Source of the DNA: Lysobacteraceae bacterium UBA6001
GTDB lineage: Bacteria; Pseudomonadota; Gammaproteobacteria; Xanthomonadales; Xanthomonadaceae
NCBI GenBank assembly: GCA_002429615.1
Contig: DJAN01000002.1
Span: 1 to 28,036 of the forward strand
Length of the DNA: 28,036 bases
Direction: 5' to 3'
The position numbers and the translations under genes were made by a program. How positions within the stretch are numbered: the stretch's first letter is position 1; the number at the start of each line of letters is the position of its first letter. Below the pieces are notes generated by a model. The model was not told the DNA's origin. It saw only the letters and a list, made by a program, of their open reading frames with translations, and did no database searches. This document shows, one piece after another, positions 7,373 through 15,674 of this stretch.

Positions 7373-8740
7373 CTATTTGCCCAGCGCCTGCGCGCATTCG
7401 TCCAGCGCCTTCCAGGCCTTGTCGAACAGCTCGTCCACCTGCAGCCGGGTGATCACCAGCGGCGGGGACAGCAGCATGGCGTCGTAGGTGGCGCGCAGGA
7501 TCAGGCCGTGGCGCAGCGCGATGTCGCGGCACATCGCCCCCACCTTGCCGCGCTCGGGGAAATACGCACCGCGGCGGCGCTTGTCCGGCACCAGTTCCAG
7601 CGCCCCCATCAACCCGGCGATGCGCGCCTCGCCCACCAGCCGGTGCTCGCCCAGCTCGGCCCAGCGCGTGGCCAGGTAAGGCGCGATGTCGACACGGGCA
7701 TGCTCGACCACGCGCTCGTCGCGCAGGATGCGCAGGTTCTCCAGCGCCACCGCCGCGCACACCGGATGCCCCGAATAGGTGCAACCGTGCGCCAGCTCGC
7801 CGCCCTGCGCGGCCAGCACGCCGGCGACGCGGTCGTTGAAGATCGCCGCGCCCAGCGGGATGTAACCGGAGGTGATGCCCTTGGCGATGGTCATCACGTC
7901 GGGCTGGATGCCGAAATACTGCGAGCCGAACCACTCGCCGGTGCGGCCGAAACCGCAGATCACCTCGTCGGCCACCAGCAGCACGTCGTATTTGCGACAG
8001 ATGCGCTCGATCTCCGGCCAGTAGCTGCGCGGCGGAATGTATACGCCGATCGCGCCCATGATCGGCTCGCCGATGAAGGCGGCCACGCGTTCCGGCCCGA
8101 GTTCGAGAATCTTGTCCTCCAGCCGCCGTGCCGCCAGCAGGCCGTATTCCTCCGGATCCATGTCGCCGGCATCGCCGAACGGATACGGCGGGTCGATGTG
8201 GTGGATATCGGGAATCGGCAGCCCGCCCTGCTTGTGCATGCCCTTCATGCCGCCGAGGCTGGCCCCGGCCATGGTGGTGCCGTGGTAGCCATCGTGGCGA
8301 CCGATGAAGATGTTCTTCCGCGGCTGGTCCTGCACCGCCCAGAAGTGGCGCACCAGGCGCAGGATGGTGTCGTTGGCCTCCGAGCCGGAGTTGGTGAAGA
8401 AGGCATGGTTGAGATCGCCCGGGGTGAGCTCGGCGATCTCGGCGGCCAGCCGGATCGTCGGCTCGGTGGTGCACTGGAAGAAGCTGTTGTAGTACGCCAG
8501 CGTGCGCATCTGCGTGGCCGCCGCATCGCCCAGCTCGGCGCGGCCGTAGCCGATGTTGACGCACCACAGCCCGGCGAAGGCATCCAGCAGCTTGTGGCCT
8601 TCCGCGTCCCAGACGTAACAGCCTTCTCCGCGGGTCAGGATGCGCGTGCCCTTGGCCGCCAGCGCGGCGTTGTCGTTGAACGGATGCAGGTGATGCGCGG
8701 CATCCAGCTGCTGCAGGTGTTCCAGCGTCTTGTGGTCCAT
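7373..8740 (-). CDS. spuC: class III aminotransferase, putrescine:pyruvate type (SpuC-like)
   Basis: This 455-residue PLP enzyme should move the amino group of putrescine (and perhaps GABA or other diamines) to pyruvate, giving 4-aminobutanal. The PLP lysine is K287 in MTIAKGITSGYIPLG and the PLP-nitrogen aspartate is D258 in LLVADEVICGFGRTGEWFGSQYFG. The phosphate-binding FFTNSGSEAND lies at 114-123. The N-terminus (HHLHPF) and GLWCVNIGYGR region match remembered Pseudomonas SpuC closely. It lies 22 bp after puuA and upstream of the binding-protein genes, so it belongs to the polyamine operon. The ribosome-binding site is weak. It may also serve as the GABA transaminase, since no separate gabT is present. 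Confidence 0.9.
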   Translation of the reverse strand: MDHKTLEHLQQLDAAHHLHPFNDNAALAAKGTRILTRGEGCYVWDAEGHKLLDAFAGLWCVNIGYGRAELGDAAATQMRTLAYYNSFFQCTTEPTIRLAAEIAELTPGDLNHAFFTNSGSEANDTILRLVRHFWAVQDQPRKNIFIGRHDGYHGTTMAGASLGGMKGMHKQGGLPIPDIHHIDPPYPFGDAGDMDPEEYGLLAARRLEDKILELGPERVAAFIGEPIMGAIGVYIPPRSYWPEIERICRKYDVLLVADEVICGFGRTGEWFGSQYFGIQPDVMTIAKGITSGYIPLGAAIFNDRVAGVLAAQGGELAHGCTYSGHPVCAAVALENLRILRDERVVEHARVDIAPYLATRWAELGEHRLVGEARIAGLMGALELVPDKRRRGAYFPERGKVGAMCRDIALRHGLILRATYDAMLLSPPLVITRLQVDELFDKAWKALDECAQALGK

Positions 8741-8762
8741 AGGGCGGTCCAGGCGGCTCTCG

Positions 8763-10148
8763 TCAGACGTTCAACAACAGGAATTCGCGCTCCCACGAAC
8801 TGATGACGCGGAAGAACGTCTCGTATTCCTTGCGCTTGACCGAGATGTAGGCGCGCACGAAGCGCGGCCCCAGCAGGGTCTGCAGCGGCTCGCAGCCTTC
8901 CAGGTCGTCCAGCGCTTCGCCCAGCGAGCGCGGCAGGTCGTAACCCTCTTCCTTGCCGCTGCCGGTGAACGCCGGCGTTGGTTCGAGCTTCTCGCGGATA
9001 CCCAGCAGGCCGCAGGCCAGCGTGGCGGCCATGGCGAGATACGGATTGGCGTCGGAGCCGGCGAAGCGGCTTTCCACACGGGTGTTCTCCGGCGTGTCGA
9101 TCGGCACGCGCAGGCCGCAGGTACGGTTGTCGAACCCCCACAGCACGTTGCTCGGCGACACCTCGCCGAACACCAGCCGGCGATAGGAGTTGACGTTCGG
9201 CGCGAAGAACGCCATCGCCATCGGCACGTATTTCTGCAGGCCGCCCAGGTAATGCATGAAGATCGGGCTCAGGCCATCGGCGCGCTTGCCACTGAAAACG
9301 TTGCGCCCCTTCGCATCCAGCAGGCTCTGGTGGATATGCATCGCGCTGCCCGGCTCGGTCTCCATCGGCTTGGCCAGGAAGGTGGCGTAGACGCCATGGC
9401 GCATCGCCGCCTCGCGCATGGTGCGCTTGAACAGGAACACCTGGTCGGCGCGCGACAGCGCGTCGGCATGGGTGAAGTTCACTTCCAGCTGCGCCGCGCC
9501 GGATTCGTGGATCAGCGTGTCCACGTCCAGCTCCATCGCGTCGCAGTAGTCGTACATCAGGTCGAGGATCGGGTCGAACTCATTGACCGCGTCGATCGAG
9601 TACGACTGCCGCGCGGTCTCCGCGCGGCCCGAGCGCCCGGCCGGCGGCAGCAGCGGGAAATCCGGGTCGGTGTTCTTCTGCACCAGGAAGAATTCCAGCT
9701 CCGGTGCGACCACCGGTTGCAGGCCGACTTCCTCGTAGCCGCGCAGCACGCGGCGCAGCACGTTGCGCGGCGCCAGTTCGTGCGGCTGGCCGTCGCGGGT
9801 ATAGCAGTCGTGGATGACCTGCGCGGTCGGGTCGGTGGCCCACGGCACCATGCGCACGGTGTCCGGATCCGGCCGCAGCTGCATGTCCGAGTCCGACGGC
9901 GAGGTCAGTTCGTAATAGTCGTCCGGGTAATCGCCGGTGACGGTGGTGGCGAAGATGCCTTCCGGCAGGCGCGTGCCGTAGTCGTGCGAGAACTTGTCGG
10001 CGGGAATGATCTTGCCGCGCGCGTTGCCGGTGATGTCCGGCACCAGGCATTCGACCTCGGTGATGTGGCGCTCCTTGAGCCAGCGCCGCAGCGAGCTTTC
10101 GGCCTGTTCGGGAACGTTCTTGCGCGAGCGGGAGCGGACGGTGGTCAT
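8763..10148 (-). CDS. puuA: gamma-glutamylputrescine synthetase (glutamine synthetase family)
   Basis: This 461-residue ligase should use ATP to join glutamate to putrescine, the first step of the gamma-glutamylated route. It has the glutamine-synthetase beta-grasp start (VECLVPDITGNARGK), then the catalytic domain with APELEFFL, the GSAMHIHQSL histidine motif, FFAPNVNSYRRL, and the NRTCGLRVP and ESRFAGSDANPYLAMAA stretches. The ATG at 10148 overlaps the puuD stop by four bases (ATGA). A longer frame to 10256 runs inside puuD and is not used. It resembles the Pseudomonas SpuB/SpuI group. It is followed by spuC after 22 bp. Confidence 0.9.
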   Translation of the reverse strand: MTTVRSRSRKNVPEQAESSLRRWLKERHITEVECLVPDITGNARGKIIPADKFSHDYGTRLPEGIFATTVTGDYPDDYYELTSPSDSDMQLRPDPDTVRMVPWATDPTAQVIHDCYTRDGQPHELAPRNVLRRVLRGYEEVGLQPVVAPELEFFLVQKNTDPDFPLLPPAGRSGRAETARQSYSIDAVNEFDPILDLMYDYCDAMELDVDTLIHESGAAQLEVNFTHADALSRADQVFLFKRTMREAAMRHGVYATFLAKPMETEPGSAMHIHQSLLDAKGRNVFSGKRADGLSPIFMHYLGGLQKYVPMAMAFFAPNVNSYRRLVFGEVSPSNVLWGFDNRTCGLRVPIDTPENTRVESRFAGSDANPYLAMAATLACGLLGIREKLEPTPAFTGSGKEEGYDLPRSLGEALDDLEGCEPLQTLLGPRFVRAYISVKRKEYETFFRVISSWEREFLLLNV

Positions 10149-10909
10149 GGCGGGGAGAGGGACCGTTGGGCGGCATAGCGGCGACAGGCGTCGCCGAAGG
10201 CACGGAAGATGCCGAGATAGAAAGGGTTGTCGCGCACCCGCCATTCCGGGTGCCATTGCACGGCGAGCAGGAAACCCGGGCCGGGGCCGCGGAACGCCTC
10301 GACCAGGCCATCGGGCGAGACCGCCTCGATGATCATGCCGTCGGCCAGGCGGTCGATGCCCTGCCCGTGCAGCGAGTTCACCCGCACCTCGGCGCTGCCG
10401 GCGATGGCGGCCAGCCAGCCGCCGTCGGCCAGGCGCAGCGTGTGCGCGGGGCCGTACTGCACTTCCAGCGCGGCCTCCACGTCCTCGCGGTGATCGGCCA
10501 GGCCGGGCACCTCGTGGACCTCGCCATGCAGGCTGCCGCCGAGGGCGACGTTCACTTCCTGCAGGCCGCGGCAGATCGCCAGCACCGGCAGCCCGCGCGC
10601 CAGCGCGGCGGGAATCAGCGGCAGGGTGTTGGCGTCGCGCGCCGGATCATGCAGGTTGCCTTCCCAGCTCGGGCCGCCGGCGTAATGGTGCGGTTCGATG
10701 TTGCTGACCGCGCCGGTGAGCAGCAGGCCGTCGAGGCGATCGAGCCAGGCCTCGGCGGGCAGCGCCGGTTGCAGCGAGGGCAGCAGCACCGGGGTGGCCT
10801 GCGCGCCATCGACCACGGCGCGCACGTACTTCTCGCCAACGGCAAGGAAGGGATGCGGGCCGATGATCTTGCGGTCGGAAGGCAGGCCGACCAGCGGAGG
10901 GAGGGCCAT
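10145..10909 (-). CDS. puuD: gamma-glutamyl-GABA hydrolase
   Basis: This 254-residue class I glutamine-amidotransferase-type hydrolase releases GABA and glutamate from gamma-glutamyl-GABA. The catalytic triad is C113 in AICRGLQEVN, H220 and E222 in QWHPEW, nearly the same numbering as E. coli PuuD (C114, H222, E224). SLHGQGI and EGNLHDPARD are further family landmarks. It is the first gene of the leftward operon puuD-puuA-spuC-binding proteins-potGHI, with a 4-bp overlap to puuA. It diverges from the second ligase gene across a 190-bp promoter region. Confidence 0.92.
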   Translation of the reverse strand: MALPPLVGLPSDRKIIGPHPFLAVGEKYVRAVVDGAQATPVLLPSLQPALPAEAWLDRLDGLLLTGAVSNIEPHHYAGGPSWEGNLHDPARDANTLPLIPAALARGLPVLAICRGLQEVNVALGGSLHGEVHEVPGLADHREDVEAALEVQYGPAHTLRLADGGWLAAIAGSAEVRVNSLHGQGIDRLADGMIIEAVSPDGLVEAFRGPGPGFLLAVQWHPEWRVRDNPFYLGIFRAFGDACRRYAAQRSLSPP

Positions 10910-11099
10910 GCGAATGACTCGTTCTGGCTTGCCGGCAACTTACCCCGGGCGTTTTATTTTTACAACAACGCGCCGGCGCCCAGCGGCCGGCCGGCCCGCA
11001 AACCGGCCACCCCTGCCCCATGGCCCGGCGCGCGCGTTGAGTATTCTTGACACCCGCCCCCCTCTGCTAAGCTCGACCCGACCCCTGATGGCACCGCCC
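10910..11099. promoter_or_regulatory. divergent promoter region between puuD and the second ligase gene
   Basis: The 190-bp gap should hold promoters for both directions. An AT-rich patch at 10951-10967 (GTTTTATTTTTACAACA) stands out in otherwise very GC-rich DNA. It contains TTTTTACAA, which matches six of nine bases of the inverted repeat near puuR (ACTTTACAC), making it a weak candidate operator or puuD promoter core. The rest, 10970-11040, is GC-rich without a clear signal. Confidence 0.45.
11047..11073 (+). promoter_or_regulatory. sigma-70-like promoter for the second ligase gene
   Basis: A perfect -35 TTGACA (11047-11052) is followed after 15 bp by TAAGCT (11068-11073), preceded by TG one base upstream (extended -10). 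The spacer is short and the -10 is weak (three of six), but the extended element can compensate. Transcription would begin near 11080, giving a very short leader before the ATG at 11088 or 11100. Confidence 0.45.
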
Positions 11100-12476
11100 A
11101 TGGCCGACGATTCCGCTTCGCCGCTGCCCGCCGAGGACGCCCGTGCGCTCGCCCTGATCGAGGGCTGCGAGCAGGTCGACCTGCTGCTTGCCGACACCAA
11201 CGGCCTGCTGCGCGGCAAGCGCATCACCCGCGACGCCCTGGAGAAGGTCTACCAGAACGGCGTGTGCCTGCCGATGTCGCTGATCGCCACCGACATCACC
11301 GGCAATACCGTCGAGGAAACCGGGCTGGGCTACGACATCGGCGACGAGGACCGCATCTGCCGGCCAGTGCCCGGCTCGCTGCGGCCGGTACCGTGGGCGG
11401 CGCGCCCGAGCGCGCAGCTGCTGCTGTCGATGGAAGATGGCGCCGGCGGCATTTTCGAGGTCGCCCCGCGCGCGGTGCTGGCGCGGGTGCTGGAACGCTT
11501 CTCGGCGCTGGGGCTGACCCCGGTGGTGGCGGTGGAGCTGGAGTTCTACCTGTTCGACGCCGCGCCGGATGCGCATGGCCGCCCGCAGACACCACGTGAT
11601 CCACACAGTGGCCTGCGCAGCGACAGCACCCAGGTCTATTACCTGCAGGAGCTGGACGAGCACCGCGAGTTCATCGACGCGGTGGCCGCCGCCTGCCGCG
11701 CGCAGGGCATTCCCGCCGATACCGCGGTGGCCGAATACGCCCCGGGGCAGTTCGAGATCAACCTGCTGCATCGCGACGACGCCATCGCCGCCTGCGACGA
11801 CGCGATGCTGCTCAAGCGCACCATCAAGGCCATCGCCCAGCAGCAGGGCAAGCTCGCCAGCTTCATGGCCAAGCCGTTCGCCGGCCAGGCCGGCAGCGGG
11901 CTGCACCTGCACGTGAGCCTGCTCGACCGCGAAGGCCGCAACGTGTTCGCCGGTACGCCCGACGCCCCTGCCGAGGCCTTGCTGCATGCGATCGCCGGCC
12001 TGCAGCAGGCGGCGGCGTCCTCGCTGCTGCTGTTCGCGCCGCACGCCAACAGCTACCGGCGCTTCGTGCCCAATGCCTTCGTGCCGCTCAACGACAGCTG
12101 GGGCTTCAACAACCGCACCGTGGCGCTGCGCATTCCGCACAGCGACGCGCGCAACACCCGCATCGAGCACCGCATCGCCGGTGCCGACGCCAATCCGTAC
12201 CTGGTCACCGCGGCGGTGCTGGCGGGAATGCTCGACGGCCTGCAACGGCGCCAGCCGCCCGGGCCGGTGACGACCGGCAATGCGTATGCGCAGACGGAAG
12301 CAGCAAATCCTTCATGGCGCGCGGCGATCGAGACGTTCCTGCAGGACGATTTCATCCTGCGCCACTTCGGCGAACGCTTCCGCCATATCTACGGCCAGCA
12401 GAAGCGCCGCGAGATGCTCGACTTCCACACCCAGGTCCCCGACCTGGATTACGCCTGGTACCTGCGGACGGTGTGA
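11100..12476 (+). CDS. second gamma-glutamylpolyamine synthetase (glutamine synthetase family)
   Basis: This 458-residue paralogue of PuuA is likely a ligase that gamma-glutamylates a polyamine, possibly spermidine or another amine. It shows VDLLLADTNGLLRGKRI, VVAVELEFYLFD, the AEYAPGQFEINLLH motif, GSGLHLHVSLLD, FAPHANSYRRF, NRTVALRIP and EHRIAGADANPYLV, all glutamine-synthetase fold landmarks. It is only distantly related to the puuA of the opposite operon. The start is uncertain: ATG 11100 and ATG 11088 are both in frame without a good ribosome-binding site, and an open frame runs further up to 10698 antisense to puuD, which I reject as coding. The TGA overlaps the puuB ATG by one base. 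Similar to Pseudomonas PauA-type enzymes. Confidence 0.85.
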   Translation: MADDSASPLPAEDARALALIEGCEQVDLLLADTNGLLRGKRITRDALEKVYQNGVCLPMSLIATDITGNTVEETGLGYDIGDEDRICRPVPGSLRPVPWAARPSAQLLLSMEDGAGGIFEVAPRAVLARVLERFSALGLTPVVAVELEFYLFDAAPDAHGRPQTPRDPHSGLRSDSTQVYYLQELDEHREFIDAVAAACRAQGIPADTAVAEYAPGQFEINLLHRDDAIAACDDAMLLKRTIKAIAQQQGKLASFMAKPFAGQAGSGLHLHVSLLDREGRNVFAGTPDAPAEALLHAIAGLQQAAASSLLLFAPHANSYRRFVPNAFVPLNDSWGFNNRTVALRIPHSDARNTRIEHRIAGADANPYLVTAAVLAGMLDGLQRRQPPGPVTTGNAYAQTEAANPSWRAAIETFLQDDFILRHFGERFRHIYGQQKRREMLDFHTQVPDLDYAWYLRTV

Positions 12477-13765
12477 TGTCACGCGACGGCGCCAGCGGCT
12501 ATCCCCCCAGCTGGTATGCCGCCAGCGCCACGCCGCTGCCGGCGCAGCCGCCGCTGCGCGGTGCGCAGCGCGCCGACGTGGCGGTGCTGGGCGCCGGCTA
12601 TACCGGACTGACCGCCGCCCTGGCGCTGGCCGAGGCCGGGCATCGCGTGATCGTGCTCGAAGCCGAGCGGGTCGGCTGGGGCGCCTCCGGACGCAATGGC
12701 GGGCAGGCCATCGTCGGCTATGGCTGTGAGCAGTCGACACTGGAGGGCCTACTGGGCGAGGCGGAGGCGCGGATGCTGTTCGACCTGTCGCGCGAGGGCA
12801 TGGCGAACCTGCGCGGGCGCATCGCCCGCCATGGCATCGACTGCCACTGGCGCGACGGCTACGCGCACGTGCCGCTGAAGCCCCGACAGGTGCGGGCGCT
12901 GCAGGCGGACATGGTCGAGATGGCCGAGCGCTACGACTATCCCCTGCAGTGGTGGGATCGCGAGCAGCTGCGCGCGCATCTCGGCAGCGATCTCTATCTC
13001 GGCGCGGTGTACGACGGCGCGAGTGGGCATCTGCATCCCCTCGAATACGCGCTCGGCCTGGCGCGCGCGGCGCTGGCGGCGGGCGTGGTGATCCATGAGC
13101 ATTCGCCGGTGCAACGCCTGGTGACGGGGACGCAGCCGGTGCTGCACACCGCGCATGGCGAGGTGCGCGCGGATTTCTTGGTGATCGCGGGCAATGCCTG
13201 GCTGCATGGCGTGGCGCCGGCGCTGGAGGCGCGGATCATGCCGGTCGGCACGTATATCGGGGCCACGCCGGTGCTGGGCGCCGAGCGCGCGCGGTCGCTG
13301 ATCGGCAACGACATGGCGGTGTCGGATGCGAACTGGGCGCTGGATTATTTCCGCCTCAGCCATGACCACCGGTTGCTGTTCGGGGGCCGTGCCAGCTATT
13401 CCTCGCTGCCGCCGCCGGGGCTGCGTGGGCTGATGCAGCGGCGCATGGAACGGGTGTTCCCGCAGCTGCGCGGCGTGGGTTTCGAGTATCTGTGGGGCGG
13501 GTATGTGGACATCACCCGCAACCGCGCACCGGACTGGGGGCGGCTGGCGGACAACGTGTATTACGCGCAGGGGTTCTCCGGGCACGGGGTGGCGGCGAGT
13601 GGACTGGCGGGGCAGCTGATCGCCGAGGCGATCGGTGGGCAGTCGCGGCGGCTGGATGCGTTCGCGCGGATCGCGCATCGGCCCTTCCCGGGCGGCAGGA
13701 TGCTGCGCACGCCGCTGCTGGTGGCGGCAATGAGCTGGTATCGGTTGCGGGATGCGTTGTGGTGA
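12476..13765 (+). CDS. puuB: gamma-glutamylputrescine oxidase (FAD, DAO family)
   Basis: This 429-residue flavoprotein oxidises gamma-glutamylputrescine to the aldehyde, releasing ammonia and peroxide. The N-terminal SGYPPSWYAAS corresponds to the SSYYAAS start of E. coli PuuB. The FAD dinucleotide-binding motif VAVLGAGYTG ends at residue 44, GWGASGRNGGQ lies near 67-77, and HLHPLEYALGLARAA, YYAQGFSGHGV and the C-terminal HRPFPGGRMLRTP match PuuB. The ATG at 12476 shares its A with the TGA of the ligase gene (TGATG), so the pair is translationally coupled. An open frame extending upstream to 12314 overlaps the ligase and is not used. Confidence 0.92.
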   Translation: MSRDGASGYPPSWYAASATPLPAQPPLRGAQRADVAVLGAGYTGLTAALALAEAGHRVIVLEAERVGWGASGRNGGQAIVGYGCEQSTLEGLLGEAEARMLFDLSREGMANLRGRIARHGIDCHWRDGYAHVPLKPRQVRALQADMVEMAERYDYPLQWWDREQLRAHLGSDLYLGAVYDGASGHLHPLEYALGLARAALAAGVVIHEHSPVQRLVTGTQPVLHTAHGEVRADFLVIAGNAWLHGVAPALEARIMPVGTYIGATPVLGAERARSLIGNDMAVSDANWALDYFRLSHDHRLLFGGRASYSSLPPPGLRGLMQRRMERVFPQLRGVGFEYLWGGYVDITRNRAPDWGRLADNVYYAQGFSGHGVAASGLAGQLIAEAIGGQSRRLDAFARIAHRPFPGGRMLRTPLLVAAMSWYRLRDALW

Positions 13766-13792
13766 TCGCGGGGGGTGTTGGCCTGCGTATCC

Positions 13793-13832
13793 CCTCATTC
13801 CCTCATCCGCTCATTCCCTCATTCCCTCATTT
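13793..13832 (+). repeat. five tandem copies of an 8-bp unit (CCTCATTC)
   Basis: Reading from 13793 the units are CCTCATTC, CCTCATCC, GCTCATTC, CCTCATTC and CCTCATTT. Three units deviate by one base each. The array abuts the paired REP element and its last base is shared with it. It is a simple-sequence repeat that could vary in copy number between strains. Confidence 0.8.
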
Positions 13833-13893
13833 GTAGGAGCGGCTTCAGCCGCGACTGCAATATCCCGCGGTCGCGGCTGAAGCCGCTCCTACA
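13832..13893. repeat. paired GTAG-type REP (inverted pair)
   Basis: The arms 13832-13854 and 13871-13893 are perfect reverse complements of 23 nt around a 16-nt spacer, the same architecture, arm sequence and spacer length as the element at 1694-1755. It lies between the convergent puuB and glycosidase genes. Confidence 0.88.
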
Positions 13894-13930
13894 GGACGCA
13901 TGGCGCACGATTCACGGAACAACAGGCGCA

Positions 13931-13955
13931 GCGACGACCGCATCGCGATCGTCGC
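13931..13955. terminator. possible hairpin between convergent genes
   Basis: GCGACGA (13931-13937) and TCGTCGC (13949-13955) can pair in a 7-bp stem around 11 nt, 16 bp beyond the stop of the leftward glycosidase gene. There is no T-run on either strand, so a terminator role is only a guess. Confidence 0.3.
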
Positions 13956-13970
13956 CGCACCTGGCCGCGG

Positions 13971-15470
13971 TCAGTCCGGATACCAGAAGCGCTCCTGCGC
14001 CATCACCGGCCGCAGCTTGGCGTCATAACGCCCGCCCAGATACCGACGCAGCCCGCCATTGGTGAGCTGGTTGGTCATCGCGCCGAACGCCATCGCCTGG
14101 TCCAGCAGCAGCATGCACTGGCTCACCGCACCGGTGCCCACATCCACGCTGTCACGGAACCCGTACTGGTCATCGTAAAGACCCGGGAAGTTCTCCCGCA
14201 GCTTCCTCAGGTTCGCCAGCGCGGCGGTCGGCTGCAGCTCGATCGGCAGGAACACCGCATGCGGCGTCACCACCGCCCCGCCCCGCGCGGCCTCGTTCTC
14301 GCCCAGCGACGAATAGCCGCCAATGCCCAACGGCGGCGCACCGTACTCGGTATAGCCGCGCGTGGCCGGGATCATCGACGGCGAGAACCCCCAGTAGCCG
14401 TAGTTGTCCAGCCCGTAGCGCACCTGCGCCGCCGCCATCTGCGGATGCGAGCGCCCCCAGGCATCCGGCGCCCACTGCGTCTCGGGAATCAGCAGGAACG
14501 GCAGGAAGGTCTCGAACATGCTGCCGCCCCAGTTCGGCATGAAGCGGAAGTCGCCATAGGTCTGGGTGTGCTCGTAGACGCGCACGCCCTCGTACTCGCG
14601 GAACTGCGCGGCATTGTCCTGCCCACGCCACCAGGGCCAGCGCTCGACGCGGAAATACTGCGAACCAGGCACATCGCCTTCGCCGATCGCCAGGTAGGAG
14701 ATGAAGCGTCCCTCGGTCATCAGGTCGTAGGTGCCGTTGGAGAAGGCGCGATCGTCCAGGTCGTAGTTGTTGTAGAACTGGCCCTTGTCCGGATTCAGCA
14801 GCGTGGCGAAATCCATCTTCGCCAGCAGCGCTTCCGCGCGCGGCTTCAGCTCGGGCGAGGACTCGGCGATCAACGCCAGCCCGGCGGCCAGCCAGGCGTT
14901 GTCCACCGAGGAGATGGTGCTGCCGTCGATCCGCGGCCCGTCCACCTTGGCCGCCCAGGCCAGCATGCCGCCCGGCGCGCCGGCCGCGGCGGCCTGGTCC
15001 TGCAGGCGCTCGACCGCATCCAGCAGCGGCAGCAGCTTCTGCCGCGCCGCCGCCTCGCCGATCAGGCCGAGGTCACGCGCGCCAAGCACACTCCACACGT
15101 AGGCGCCGATGTTGGCGATGAAGGTGTAGTCGGTGCGCGAGATGCTGCCATCGTCCTCGAAGCACAGCTTGTCCGAAGGCAGCGCCTTGCCGGTGTCGAA
15201 CAGCTGGATCGCGTTCCACATCTTCTCGGCATACGCCCGCACCTCCAGGCGCTCGTTCTCGGCCTGGCGCTCCGCCGGGCCGAGCACCAGCGGCATCGCG
15301 GCCTGGCGGCGGCGCCAGGCCGGGTCCGGCAGCTGCGCGGGGGTGGCGCGGCGACGGTCCTCCGGCACCACCGTGGAACTGGAGACGGACGCGCTGGCGA
15401 TCGCGGCGACGGACAAGGCAAGCAGCCCCGGCACCAGCAGGCGGCGGGGAATGGAACGGGGGTCGGTCAT
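13971..15470 (-). CDS. secreted DUF3131/glucoamylase-like protein (putative glycoside hydrolase)
   Basis: This 499-residue protein probably acts on a carbohydrate in the periplasm or outside the cell. Residues 9-30 (RRLLVPGLLALSVAAIASA) look like a signal peptide without a lipobox cysteine. The first half resembles DUF3131 (TFIANIGAYVWSVLGARDLGLI and ISSVDNAWLAAGLALI). The second half resembles the putative-glucoamylase domain found in GH144-type beta-glucanases, with FMPNWGGSMFE, YWGFSPSMIPATRGYTEYGAPPLG, GAVVTPHAVFLPIELQP and QYGFRDSVDV. The ATG at 15470 has a good GGGAGGA ribosome-binding site; the frame extends to 15530 but without one. No sugar operon surrounds it. Substrate is unknown. 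Confidence 0.75.
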   Translation of the reverse strand: MTDPRSIPRRLLVPGLLALSVAAIASASVSSSTVVPEDRRRATPAQLPDPAWRRRQAAMPLVLGPAERQAENERLEVRAYAEKMWNAIQLFDTGKALPSDKLCFEDDGSISRTDYTFIANIGAYVWSVLGARDLGLIGEAAARQKLLPLLDAVERLQDQAAAAGAPGGMLAWAAKVDGPRIDGSTISSVDNAWLAAGLALIAESSPELKPRAEALLAKMDFATLLNPDKGQFYNNYDLDDRAFSNGTYDLMTEGRFISYLAIGEGDVPGSQYFRVERWPWWRGQDNAAQFREYEGVRVYEHTQTYGDFRFMPNWGGSMFETFLPFLLIPETQWAPDAWGRSHPQMAAAQVRYGLDNYGYWGFSPSMIPATRGYTEYGAPPLGIGGYSSLGENEAARGGAVVTPHAVFLPIELQPTAALANLRKLRENFPGLYDDQYGFRDSVDVGTGAVSQCMLLLDQAMAFGAMTNQLTNGGLRRYLGGRYDAKLRPVMAQERFWYPD

Positions 15471-15613
15471 GAGGTCCTCCCAAGGACTGGATTGAAGTCG
15501 TGCCGTGGGCAATGCCGGCGGCTCACGCACAACATCACGTGGCCGCGGCCGCGACCATGCGACGCATCCAATGCCTGTCCGGCGGCGTTTCCGGGCCGAT
15601 TTCGTGAATTAGC

Positions 15614-15640
15614 TCAAGTTTTCCGCCGCAGGGCCGCTAC
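15614..15640 (+). promoter_or_regulatory. sigma-28 (FliA)-type flagellar promoter
   Basis: TCAAGTTT (15614-15621), an 11-bp spacer and GCCGCTAC (15633-15640) match the FliA consensus TAAAGTTT-N11-GCCGATAA at seven of eight and six of eight positions with exact spacing. It points at the diguanylate cyclase start codon 35 bp downstream. The rest of the 15471-15674 gap shows only the ribosome-binding site of the leftward gene. Confidence 0.7.
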
Positions 15641-15674
15641 CTCTGGCGACTCCCTCCGCTTGCCACCCGGATCC

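Noticed and set aside
6050..8803. A plus-strand open frame of 917 codons
   Set aside because: It lies antisense to the spermidine-type binding protein and the transaminase, and the translation is low-complexity, rich in R, H and V without domains.
10920..10945. Sigma-54 type -24/-12 promoter upstream of puuD
   Set aside because: TGGC is present but the GC at the required spacing with TTGC is not; the match is poor.
10698..11099. N-terminal extension of the second ligase
   Set aside because: The frame is open but lies antisense to puuD and contains the divergent promoter region. The homologous protein begins at MADDSASP or a few residues before.
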